DNA of 64,000 nucleotides. Source: CAWCLK01 sp963796225. GTDB lineage: Bacteria; Actinomycetota; Nitriliruptoria; Nitriliruptorales; Nitriliruptoraceae. The position numbers and the translations under genes were made by a program. The DNA is taken from the NCBI GenBank assembly GCA_963796225.1, contig CAWCLK010000050.1:1-64000 (forward strand), read 5' to 3'. Positions 44,235-52,718 of the stretch are shown in pieces (positions within the stretch are counted from its first letter, which is position 1; every line of letters starts with the position of its first letter). Below the pieces are notes generated by a model. The model did no database searches and was not told the DNA's origin. It saw only the letters and a program-made list of their open reading frames with translations.

Positions 44235-45514
44235 GCGCGGCCGCCCCGACGACCGTCGGATCCGACGCACTCGAGCCCGTCCTGGCCGCCGCCTTCGCCG
44301 CGCTGGATGCCGCCGGGGTGCGCTGGTGCCTGCTGCGGGACCCCGGTCCCCGGTCGGAACCGAACGGCGACGTCGACCTGCTCGTCGCCCCGCGCGACCG
44401 CCGCCGCGCCGAGGCGGCGCTCGAACGGTGCCGGTTCACCGCCCACCCCCGACGCGGCCTGGGCAGCCACCGGTTCCGCCTCGCCCGGGACGACGGACAC
44501 TGGACCACGCTGGACATCGTCACCGACCTCGCGTTCGGACCCCACCGCTCGTGGCGTGCACTGCCCGCCGAGGAGGTACTGGCGCGACGGGTGCGTGACC
44601 AGCGGGGCGTGGCGCGACCCGACGACGACGACCTCGTCTGGCTCGTGGTGGCCCACGGGCTGCTGGACCGCGGTCGCCTCGCCCCCACGCGACTCGCCGA
44701 GGCCCGTCGCGGCGTGCCGCACGCGTCGCTGTCACACCCGGTCGCGGTCGCACTGGACCGGGCCCGCCCCGCCGGAGTCGGGGCGGCCGAGCTGCGCGCG
44801 ATGGTGGAGCGCGGCGACGAGGCAGCCCTCGCCACCGTCGGGGCGGTGGCGTGGCCGTCGCTGCTCGCCCACCTGTCGCGTCGAGCTCGGGCGCTCGTCG
44901 CCGTGCGGACCACGGCACACCGGCTCCGCAACCGACTGGGACGCACGGGACCGCTGGCCCCGACGGGCCTCACGGTCGCGCTGTTGGCACCGGACGGCGC
45001 CGGCAAGTCGACGATCTCGGCGGTCCTGCACGACCACTGGCCCCTGCCGGTCCGCGTGCACTACCTCGGCCTCTACCCCGCCGCGGACCCGTGGGTCCAG
45101 CGTGGCCCGTCCGCGCTGCGACCGCTGCGCCGGCTGGCCCGGACATGGGTGGCCGTGGCCGCGGCCGAGCGTGACCGCAGCCGGGGGCACCTGGTGGTGC
45201 TCGACCGGCACCCGTGCGAGGCACGGCTCGACGACGACCCGCGGCCCAAGGCGCGCCTGCGTCGCCTGGTGTTCGGGCGACTCGTCCCGGCGCCCGACCT
45301 GGTCCTGGTGCTGGATGCCCCGGCGGAGCTGCTCGCCGCGCGCAAGCCCGAGCACTCCGTCGAGGAGCTCGCGGAGCGACGTGAGCGCTACCTCGCACTC
45401 GCCGGCCAGTTGGACGCCGGCGCGGTGATCGACACCTCCGGCGACCTCGCCGGGGCGGTGCACCACGTCGTGGACGTGGTCTGGGCGGCGTGGCGCACAC
45501 GCCGGGGGCGGTGA
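44231..45514 (+). CDS. Two-domain nucleotidyltransferase-like / P-loop kinase protein
   Basis: This 427-residue fusion has an N-terminal domain (about 1-200) resembling a minimal nucleotidyltransferase, with DVDLLVAPRDR giving the paired acids of the metal site. The C-terminal domain is a thymidylate-kinase-like P-loop kinase with LLAPDGAGKST (K259). The family of such fusions is common in surface polysaccharide loci, with unknown substrates. It starts at GTGA overlapping the ATP-grasp gene. True dTMP kinase activity is unlikely because the usual DRY/LID residues are not clear. Confidence 0.72.
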   Translation: MSAAAPTTVGSDALEPVLAAAFAALDAAGVRWCLLRDPGPRSEPNGDVDLLVAPRDRRRAEAALERCRFTAHPRRGLGSHRFRLARDDGHWTTLDIVTDLAFGPHRSWRALPAEEVLARRVRDQRGVARPDDDDLVWLVVAHGLLDRGRLAPTRLAEARRGVPHASLSHPVAVALDRARPAGVGAAELRAMVERGDEAALATVGAVAWPSLLAHLSRRARALVAVRTTAHRLRNRLGRTGPLAPTGLTVALLAPDGAGKSTISAVLHDHWPLPVRVHYLGLYPAADPWVQRGPSALRPLRRLARTWVAVAAAERDRSRGHLVVLDRHPCEARLDDDPRPKARLRRLVFGRLVPAPDLVLVLDAPAELLAARKPEHSVEELAERRERYLALAGQLDAGAVIDTSGDLAGAVHHVVDVVWAAWRTRRGR

Positions 45515-45518
45515 CGAC

Positions 45519-46706
45519 ATGAAGATCCTCGTGTGCCTCAGTGCCACGCCCACCCTGCCGCTGGACGGCTTCGGCCTCCTGGCCACGGAGCTCGTGGCCC
45601 GGCTCGCCGCGACCGACGACGTTCGCGTGCTGTCGCTGGCGGACGGGCTGGCGGGGCCGCCCACCATCGACACGCAGGTCGTGGCCGGCGACGGGCCCCG
45701 AGGCGTGCGGGCCACGACCGCGCTGCGCGCGGCCCTGGCCGGGCGCCCCCTGACCTCCGACGCCCGGGTCGAACGCCTGCGTGGCGCGGTGGCGGCGGCG
45801 GTCGCGGCCGACCCACCCGACGTGGCCCTGGTCGCCTCCGGTCGCCTCGCACGTCTCGGGACGCTCTTCGAGCAGCTGGACGTGCCCGCCGTGCTGCTCG
45901 CCGTGGATGCCCGGCACCTCAACGTGCAGGCGCGACGCGACCGGGCGACCGGCCTCACGCGATGGCTGCTCGACCGGGAGGCCCGCGGTGTCGTCCGGTC
46001 GATGCGGACGGACTACCCGCGTTTCCGAGACGTCGTCGCGGTCACACCCGAGGACGCCCGTGCCATCATGGCGGTGGCGCCCACCGTCACGTCGCGGCCG
46101 ATCCCCAACGGTGTCGACACCCGGCGGTTCGCACCCGATCCCGGCCAGCGGGTCGACCCGACGCTGCTGGTGTTCACGGGCACGATGGACTACACGCCGA
46201 ACGTCGACGCGGCCGTGACCCTGGCCACCGAGGTCCTCCCACGGGTCCGGGCGCAGGTGCCGGATGCCCACCTCGCCCTGGTCGGGCGTCACCCGAACAC
46301 CGGGGTCGCGGCCCTGGCGTCCCTGCCGGGCGTCGCGGTCACGGGTGAGGTCGACGACGTCGTGCCGTGGCTCAACCGGGCGGCCGTGATGGCGTGCCCG
46401 ATGTGGTCGGGCACCGGCGTGAAGAACAAGCTCCTCGAGGCGATGGCCTGCGCCCGGCCCTGCGTCGCGACGCCGCTGGCGCTGCAGGGCATCGCGGCCA
46501 CGCACGGCACGGACGTGATGGTCGGTGACGACGTCGACGCCGTCGCCACCGCGATCGTCGAGCTGCTCCGACGCCCCGACCGGGCCGCCGCACTCGGCCG
46601 CGCGGCACGCACCCTCGTGCAGCGTGAGCACTCCTGGGCCAGCGTGGCAGAGCGCTATCGAACCGTGCTGGCCGCCGCGGCGGACGTCGCACGAGCCGCG
46701 TCATGA
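45519..46706 (+). CDS. Family 4 glycosyltransferase
   Basis: This 395-residue GT-B enzyme has the C-terminal donor site of the GT4/GT1 group: VFTGTMDYTPNVDAAV, PDAHLALVGRHP, VPWLNRAAVMACPMWSGTGVKNKLLEAMACARP. The run GTGVKNKLLEAMA is the nucleotide-sugar loop typical of sugar-PEP-CTERM/polysaccharide transferases. It acts at the cytoplasmic face on the lipid-linked repeat. It overlaps the flippase start by ATGA. Confidence 0.9.
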   Translation: MKILVCLSATPTLPLDGFGLLATELVARLAATDDVRVLSLADGLAGPPTIDTQVVAGDGPRGVRATTALRAALAGRPLTSDARVERLRGAVAAAVAADPPDVALVASGRLARLGTLFEQLDVPAVLLAVDARHLNVQARRDRATGLTRWLLDREARGVVRSMRTDYPRFRDVVAVTPEDARAIMAVAPTVTSRPIPNGVDTRRFAPDPGQRVDPTLLVFTGTMDYTPNVDAAVTLATEVLPRVRAQVPDAHLALVGRHPNTGVAALASLPGVAVTGEVDDVVPWLNRAAVMACPMWSGTGVKNKLLEAMACARPCVATPLALQGIAATHGTDVMVGDDVDAVATAIVELLRRPDRAAALGRAARTLVQREHSWASVAERYRTVLAAAADVARAAS

Positions 46707-48240
46707 CCGCCACCGTCGCCGCACGCGAGGCGGGCCACGACGAGACCCGCGGGCAGATCCGAGGGTCCAGCCTGCTCCTCGTCGGGCGCGCGCTCTCGAT
46801 GCTGGTGAACTTCGGGGTGCAGGTGCTGATCGTCCGGCACCTGTCGCAGTCCGACTTCGGCGCCTTCGCCTACGCCATGTCGTTCGTGGCACTCGGCCAG
46901 ACCGTCGCGACACTGGGACTGGACCGCAGCGTGGCCCGGTTCGCGGCCCACTACGAGGCGGTCGGCGACCGGCAGCGGCTGCTGGGCGTGCTCGTGCTGA
47001 CCGTCGGGACGACCCTGCTGCTGGGCGCCGCCATGATCAGCCTCGTCCATGGGCTGCAGGGGTGGCTCGGCGACACGCTCATCGCGGACCGGACCGCCCT
47101 GACGCTGCTGCCCATCGTGGTGGTGCTCGCCCCGATCGAGGCCCTCGACCAGATCTCGATCGGCATGTTCGCCACGTTCGCGGCCCCCCGCGCCATCTTC
47201 GTGCGGCGGTACGTCCTGGCGCCCGGGTTGCGACTGGCCGTGGTCGCCCTGCTGGTGAGCACCGGCAGCGACGCCACCTTCCTGGCGACGGGGTACGTGC
47301 TCGCGGGCGCCGGTGGGCTGCTGCTGTACAGCGTGGTCCTGGTCCGCGTGATGCGTGCCCGCGGCGTCTTCTCCGGCGCGGGCCTGCGCGACATGCGCCT
47401 GCCCGTGCGTGAGCTGTTCGCCTTCACGATCCCCATGGTGACCACGGACCTCGTCTACATCGTGATGAACCTGTCCGACGCGGTGCTGCTGGGCCGCTAC
47501 GGCGGCACGGAGGCGGTCGCTGCGGTCCGCGCGATCACCCCCGCGGCCAAGGCCGTGCAGCTGGTGATGACCAGCTTCGGGCTGCTGTTCCTCCCGGCCG
47601 CGGCGCGACTGCTCGCGCGTCAGGACCAGCGGGGCCTGGACGACCTGTACTGGACGACGGCGTCGTGGTTGACCGTCCTGACCTTCCCGGTCTTCGTCCT
47701 GACCTTCGCGCTCGCCGGTCCGGTGACCGTGACGATGTTCGGGGAGCGGTACGCCTCGTCGGCCCCGTTCCTCGCGCTGCTGTCGCTCGGCTACTTCATC
47801 CAGGTCTCGCTGGGCTTCAACGGCATGATGCTCAAGGTCTACGGGAGGTTGCGGTACGTCGTCGCCATCAACGTGACCGCGGCCCTGGCCAACCTCGGGC
47901 TCAACCTGGTGCTGGTCCCCCGGTTCGGGCCCCTCGGGGCCGCGATCGGGACCTGCACGTCCCTGGCGCTGTTCAACCTGCTCAAGCACGCGGGCCTGCG
48001 GGGGACGGGCCTGGCCCTGTTCCACCCCCAGACGGTGCGGGTCTACGCGCAGGTCGTCGGGCTGCACCGTGGCGGTCGTGGCCGTCCAGCAGCTCCTGCA
48101 CCCCCCGCTCGTCGTGGGCATGGGCGCGGCGGCCCTCGCCAGCCTGTGGCTGCTCTGGTGGGCACGCCCCCTGCTGGCCCTGGACCAGACCTTCCCGGAG
48201 CTGCGACGGGTGCCGCTGCTGGGCCGCCTCATCGGGTGAT
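46703..48240 (+). CDS. Polysaccharide flippase (Wzx/MATE-like), C-terminal frameshift near 48062
   Basis: This is a membrane protein of about 510 residues with twelve or more hydrophobic helices, starting IRGSSLLLVGRALSMLVNFGVQVLI and with the MVTTDLVYIVMNLSDAVLLGRYGG helix typical of Wzx flippases. In the assembled frame it loses homology after TVRVYAQVVG. Dropping one base at about 48061-48062 continues with CTVAVVAVQQLLH, two more helices and a LDQTFPELRRVPLLGRLIG tail to a stop at 48240. It would move the lipid-linked repeat outward. It ends 12 bp inside the convergent kinase gene. Confidence 0.85.
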
Positions 48241-48918
48241 CGAGGCCGGCCCCCCCGTCGCGACGACCGCCAGCACCTCGTCGAGCACGACCGGCAGCGG
48301 GCGGGAGGCGTCGACCACGACGGCACCGAGGTCCCGGCCCGCCCGGTCCAGCTCGGCACGACGAGCCGCCAGCTCCGCTTCTGCGACGTCGGGACGGCGC
48401 GCGGCCAGGACGGCGACCGGCGCGTCCAGGCACACGAGGGCGTCGGGCCGCCGGTACCAGTGCCGCAGGACGTGACCGTGGAGCCGGCGCACCGGGCCGT
48501 GGGCGTCGGGGCGCGTGACCTCGTGGACCCAGTGGTCCACGAGGAAGTCGCGGTCCAGCAGGACCACCCGGCCGCGCCAGCGGTGCCAGGCGACGACCAG
48601 CTGGCGGTACTGCTCCTCGAGCAGGAGGTTCAGCACGAGCAGGTCCGACTGCGGCCGCCAGCGACGCCCCGTCGCCGCGTCGGCCGTCGGACGAGCGGGC
48701 GGCCCGGCGTCCACCCCCGCGGCACGCCGGCGGTGACGCCGCGCCAGCCATCGGGTGGTCGGCAGCGCCACGGTCGCGGCGCACGGGTTGATCCCCATGT
48801 AGACCACGGCGCCGGAGGGACCGAGGCGCTCGAGTGCCGCCGCCACGATCGTCGACTTGCCCGCGCCGTCGGGCCCCACCAGGGCCACGGTCCGTCCGGC
48901 TCGACGCGGCCTGCTCAT
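48229..48918 (-). CDS. Thymidylate-kinase-like P-loop kinase in a polysaccharide operon
   Basis: This 229-residue protein has Walker A GPDGAGKS (15-22), an RDFLVDHW element in the position of the DR(Y/H) motif, and RRPDALVCLDAPVAVLAARR as the base of the LID region. It resembles the kinase half of the fusion at 44231-45514. The position after the O-antigen-ligase gene (ATGA overlap) argues for a role in glycan chain modification rather than dTMP metabolism. The substrate is unknown. Confidence 0.75.
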   Translation of the reverse strand: MSRPRRAGRTVALVGPDGAGKSTIVAAALERLGPSGAVVYMGINPCAATVALPTTRWLARRHRRRAAGVDAGPPARPTADAATGRRWRPQSDLLVLNLLLEEQYRQLVVAWHRWRGRVVLLDRDFLVDHWVHEVTRPDAHGPVRRLHGHVLRHWYRRPDALVCLDAPVAVLAARRPDVAEAELAARRAELDRAGRDLGAVVVDASRPLPVVLDEVLAVVATGGPASITR

Positions 48919-50381
48919 CGCGAGCGACCGGTGCCGCGGGCGGGCACGGGCAGCGCCATGGCGGTGGCAGCCCCGGCCAGGGCGAACCACAGCCACAGGT
49001 ACCGCTCGTAGGCCAGGTGCAGGAACAGCCCGCTGACGAGGAACGACCCCAACGCGTACTGCAGGGCGATCACGTCGACAGCGTGGTCGTGCGCCCGCGC
49101 GGCGGCCCGGCGTCGCGCCGCGACGAGGCCCTGCATGGTCATGGCGACGAGGCCGAGGAACGCGCCGAGCCCCACGACACCGGTCTCGGCAGCGAGACCG
49201 AGGTACAGGTTGTGCGGCTCGCGCCCCTCCACCACCTTCAGACCGACCTCGGTGGCCGCCGCCTCGTGGTAGAGGGGGTAGTTGTCCGGGCCGACGCCGA
49301 CGAGCGGATGGTTCTGGAAGACGCGCCACGATCCCAGCATGGAGGATGCGCGTCCCAGCACCGCAGGATCCTCGAGTGCCGTGTCGACCCCCTGGCCCCC
49401 GACACCCGGGAGGGTGGCCAGGCGCTCGCGGTACGCGGGGAAGGCCAGCAGGAGGCCGACCACGAGCACGCCTGCGACGACTCCGTACCGGATGGGCAGG
49501 TCACGGGCGACCAGCATGACGAGCAGCACCAGGCCGACGGTCACCGCCGCGCCCCGCGACGCCGTGACCGCCACGCCACCCAGCAGCAGCATCGTGGCGA
49601 CCGCGGCGAGGACCCGGCGCGGACCGGTGGTCCGGGTGGCGAGCAGGACCCCGACGGGGACGAGGACCACCAACGTCTGGGCGAAGAAGTTCTTCTCGCC
49701 GATGGGACCGGAGGCACGGGGCGGGTCGAAGCGCCCCCACACGTCCGCAGCGAGCCGGCTCAGCTCCGCCTTCGACGTCTCCGCGAGCCCGAAGAACTCC
49801 ATGTCGTAGCGCCCCGTCACCGTCTGCACGACCGCCAGCCCCGCCACCACCGCACCCGTGGCCAGCAGGACCCAGAGCACGAGGCGGAGGCGGGCCGGGG
49901 TCGTGACCACGAGGACGACCAGCACGTAGACGACCAGGCCCTCGATCACGAACGTGACGAGCTCCGCCGTCGCGGCGTCACGGTCCAGCGCCTGCAACGA
50001 GGACACCGTCATGGCCACCAGGTAGAGCACCAGCCAGGGGACGGCGTGGGGCCAGTGGCGTCGGTCGGGCAGGACCGGCAGGTGCCGTCGCAGCAGGGGC
50101 ATGGCGATCAGCATCGGGATCCCCAGCGCAACCAGGGCAGGCAGCCCGTACCGATTGACCGCGATCGTGCCGACGTTGGCGTACAGCAGGGCCATCCCCG
50201 TGCCCACCAGCAGGTCGTCGGAGGCCATCGCGAACGCGAGCACCGCACAGACGCCGAGCAGGAGCACCGGCAGGACCACGGAGGTGGCCGGCGCCATGGT
50301 CAGGGCCGCCACCGCCAGGAGGAGGACGGCGCCTCCGAACCCCGCCACGCGCAACGGGGACGTCGCGGTGGCAGGGGCCAT
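48915..50381 (-). CDS. O-antigen ligase/polymerase-like membrane protein
   Basis: This 488-residue protein has ten or more membrane helices and the Wzy_C-type large exported loop: FDPPRASGPIGEKNFFAQTL, then NHPLVGVGPDNYPLYH and EPHNLYLGLAAETGVVGLG, with the conserved H and R residues of WaaL/Wzy enzymes. It would polymerise repeat units or ligate the chain to a surface acceptor. It is between Wzz and the kinase gene and starts at TGATG. Confidence 0.9.
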   Translation of the reverse strand: MAPATATSPLRVAGFGGAVLLLAVAALTMAPATSVVLPVLLLGVCAVLAFAMASDDLLVGTGMALLYANVGTIAVNRYGLPALVALGIPMLIAMPLLRRHLPVLPDRRHWPHAVPWLVLYLVAMTVSSLQALDRDAATAELVTFVIEGLVVYVLVVLVVTTPARLRLVLWVLLATGAVVAGLAVVQTVTGRYDMEFFGLAETSKAELSRLAADVWGRFDPPRASGPIGEKNFFAQTLVVLVPVGVLLATRTTGPRRVLAAVATMLLLGGVAVTASRGAAVTVGLVLLVMLVARDLPIRYGVVAGVLVVGLLLAFPAYRERLATLPGVGGQGVDTALEDPAVLGRASSMLGSWRVFQNHPLVGVGPDNYPLYHEAAATEVGLKVVEGREPHNLYLGLAAETGVVGLGAFLGLVAMTMQGLVAARRRAAARAHDHAVDVIALQYALGSFLVSGLFLHLAYERYLWLWFALAGAATAMALPVPARGTGRSR

Positions 50382-51763
50382 CAGTCCCTCGCCGAGTAGG
50401 ACGCCCCGGCGCGAACCGGCCGCTCAGGGGGCCCGCCCGCCCCCTGGTCGCCCCGGCCACCGGGGTCCTGGGCACCCCGCGGATCAGACGGCTCCTGCCA
50501 CGCCCCGTCCCGACTCGCCCCGTCGAGGACGGCGCCGAGCACCTCGGCTCCGACGAGGTGCAGACCGCGGGCGGCACGGCGGACGTCGTGGGTCGGGGTC
50601 CGACCCCGGTCGACGACCACGACGGTGGCGTCCACGGCACGCGCCCACTCGAGCGCGTCGGGCGCCTCGTCCTGCGGCGGCGCGAACACCACCACCACGC
50701 TGACCATGTCCGCGATGTCGGCGAGCACCTCCTCGGGCATCCGGTCGTCCACACCGCCGGCCGTCACCAGCAGGAGGTTCTGGGCCAGCAGGACCCAGGG
50801 CCCCACGTCGAGCGTGGGTGACCCGCCGACGGCGTGCGCCTGGCGGGAACGCGACCGCTCCACCAGGTGTGTGACCCGACGGGACATCACGTCGGCATCC
50901 ACGAGCGCGACGTCGACGCCCCGCTCCGAGACGGCGTAGGCGACGTTGGCGGCCAGGTCCGCGGACGACGCGGCGTCGTCCACGCCGAGCACGAGGAAGC
51001 TGCGGATGCCCCGCGCGCGGGAGACCAGCTCCAGCTTGCGAGCCACCAGGCGATAGTCCGATGCGCGTTCGGATTCCGGGGACCAGACGACCTCGAGCCG
51101 GTTGCGGCCACGCAGGGACCGGTGACCGGCGACCCGCCCGAGCGGCTCGCTCCCGAGCGCGGCAGCCACCTCGTCCTCGTCGTGCAGGCGCTGGTGGGCC
51201 GTGCCGAACAGGGCCAGTGCCAGCGCCACGAGCAGGGCACCCGACAGGCCGGAGAAGGCGGCGAGCTGCAGGGTCTGGTCGGACTGTGCCGTCCCACCCA
51301 CCGCATCGTCGAGCACCGTCACCCGCCCCTCGGGCGCCCCACTCTGTGACGACAGCTCCTCGAGCTGGCGCGCCACCTGGTTGGCGAGGTCGGCGGTCAT
51401 CGACGGGTCGAGCCCGCTCACGCGGATGATCACCGTCCGCGTGGGGCCGTCGGCGGTGGCGCGGATGCGCCCGCGCAGCTCGTCGGCGGCGGCCTCCGGG
51501 TCCTCGGCGCCGGCGGCCCGGGTCACCGGGACGAGCACACGGCTGGAGGTGACGAGCTCGGCGTAGGTGCGTGCCAGCAGGTCCCCGGCACGGAGCTGCT
51601 CGAGCTCGCCGTTCACCGGCCCCACCAGCAGGCGCGCCCGGGACTCGTAGGTCGTGGGGCGCTGCGACGCGCCCAGGTAGCCGAGCCCCGCCGTCACGAT
51701 CGCCACGGCCACCACCAGCGGCCACCATCGTCGCAGCACGAGCCCCAGGGTCGCACCGTCCAT
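50381..51763 (-). CDS. Wzz-type chain-length protein fused to a degenerate BY-kinase domain
   Basis: This 460-residue protein has an N-terminal Wzz domain: a first helix (about 14-31), the YESRARLLVGPVNGE exported region and a second helix (about 168-186). The cytoplasmic part follows the CpsD/BY-kinase plan, but where the P-loop should be it reads FLVLGVDDAASSADLAAN, with no GKS/T. The second acid-rich strand (VALVDADVMSRRV) remains. There is no C-terminal tyrosine cluster. It is likely a structural regulator of chain length without kinase activity. It heads the minus-strand operon and has a DosR-type box 68 bp upstream. Confidence 0.85.
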   Translation of the reverse strand: MDGATLGLVLRRWWPLVVAVAIVTAGLGYLGASQRPTTYESRARLLVGPVNGELEQLRAGDLLARTYAELVTSSRVLVPVTRAAGAEDPEAAADELRGRIRATADGPTRTVIIRVSGLDPSMTADLANQVARQLEELSSQSGAPEGRVTVLDDAVGGTAQSDQTLQLAAFSGLSGALLVALALALFGTAHQRLHDEDEVAAALGSEPLGRVAGHRSLRGRNRLEVVWSPESERASDYRLVARKLELVSRARGIRSFLVLGVDDAASSADLAANVAYAVSERGVDVALVDADVMSRRVTHLVERSRSRQAHAVGGSPTLDVGPWVLLAQNLLLVTAGGVDDRMPEEVLADIADMVSVVVVFAPPQDEAPDALEWARAVDATVVVVDRGRTPTHDVRRAARGLHLVGAEVLGAVLDGASRDGAWQEPSDPRGAQDPGGRGDQGAGGPPERPVRAGASYSARD

Positions 51764-51830
51764 CTCTCCACACCCCCGGTCACGTCACGGACATCCTTCG
51801 CCATCGTGACCTGTCGCGGGGCCACCAACA

Positions 51831-51844
51831 GGGGCACCTGTCCC
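51831..51844. promoter_or_regulatory. DosR-type box upstream of the Wzz operon
   Basis: GGGGCACCTGTCCC has one arm mismatch. On the minus strand it reads GGGACAGGTGCCCC followed by TGTT, 68 bp upstream of the Wzz start. Confidence 0.55.
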
Positions 51845-51873
51845 ATGCGCCGCCACGGAGCCCGGTCCCTGCC

Positions 51874-51887
51874 GGGACACCTGCCCC
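51874..51887. promoter_or_regulatory. DosR-type box upstream of the deacetylase gene
   Basis: GGGACACCTGCCCC has one arm mismatch, lies 80 bp before the deacetylase start, and is followed by TAG. With the box 30 bp to its left it splits the 204-bp divergent promoter into two sides, one per operon. Confidence 0.55.
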
Positions 51888-51967
51888 TAGAGGCGGGCCC
51901 GGTGGGTCGTAGCGTCGACGGCGACCGTCGCCGCGATCCGTCGCGCACCGATCCTCGGGGAACCCTC

Positions 51968-52714
51968 GTGACGATCCTCTGCTACCACACCGTCGACCCG
52001 CGCTGGCAGTCGCCCATGGCCGTGTCACCGGCGGAGTTCGACCGCCACTGCCGATGGCTGGCCACGCACCGTGACGTGGTGCCCTTGGATCGTGCACTGG
52101 CCACGCTCGAGACCACGGGGCAGCTGCCAGGCAGCACGGTGGCGCTGACATTCGACGACGGCCTCGACGGCGTCCACCGGTTCGCACTGCCGATCCTGCG
52201 GCGCTACCGCCTGCCCGCGACCGTGTTCGTCGTGGGCCGCAGCCTGCTGCCCGACGACTCGCAGCCGGTGGACTGGGTGGACGACCCGCCCACGTGGCCG
52301 CTGCGGACCATGGGACGCGACCAGCTCCTCGACTGGCTCGATGCGGGCCTCGACGTGCAGAGCCACAGCCTGCACCACCGCGACCTGACCGAGCTCGCCC
52401 CGTCTGCTCTCGCGCACGACCTGCTGACCAGCCGGGAGGTCCTCCACGCGGCACTCGGGGTACCTGCTCCCCTGCTGGCCTACCCCCGCGGGCGCCATGA
52501 CGAACGGGTCCGTGCCGCCACCGAGCAGGCGGGCTACGTCGCCGGCCTCGCCCTGCCCGACGGCCCGGAATCCGGCGGTCGCTGGGCGGTGCCACGGGTC
52601 GGCGTGCACGGCCACAACGGCGTCCGCACGGTCCGCATGAAGACCTCCCCCCACTGGCTGCGCCTTCGTGCACATCCGGTGTACCCACGACTGCGCTCCC
52701 TGGCACGGCGGTGA
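51968..52714 (+). CDS. Polysaccharide deacetylase (NodB/CE4 family)
   Basis: This 248-residue protein has the CE4 motifs TFDDG (61-65, D63/D64) and SHSLHH (132-137, with zinc ligands H133 and H137), plus YPRGRHDERV as motif 3. It would remove acetyl groups from N-acetyl sugars of the polymer. The GTG start follows GGGGAACC. No signal peptide is seen, so it is cytoplasmic or exported by another route. It is first in an operon with the repeat protein and the HprK-like gene. Confidence 0.87.
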   Translation: MTILCYHTVDPRWQSPMAVSPAEFDRHCRWLATHRDVVPLDRALATLETTGQLPGSTVALTFDDGLDGVHRFALPILRRYRLPATVFVVGRSLLPDDSQPVDWVDDPPTWPLRTMGRDQLLDWLDAGLDVQSHSLHHRDLTELAPSALAHDLLTSREVLHAALGVPAPLLAYPRGRHDERVRAATEQAGYVAGLALPDGPESGGRWAVPRVGVHGHNGVRTVRMKTSPHWLRLRAHPVYPRLRSLARR

Positions 52715-52718
52715 TCTG

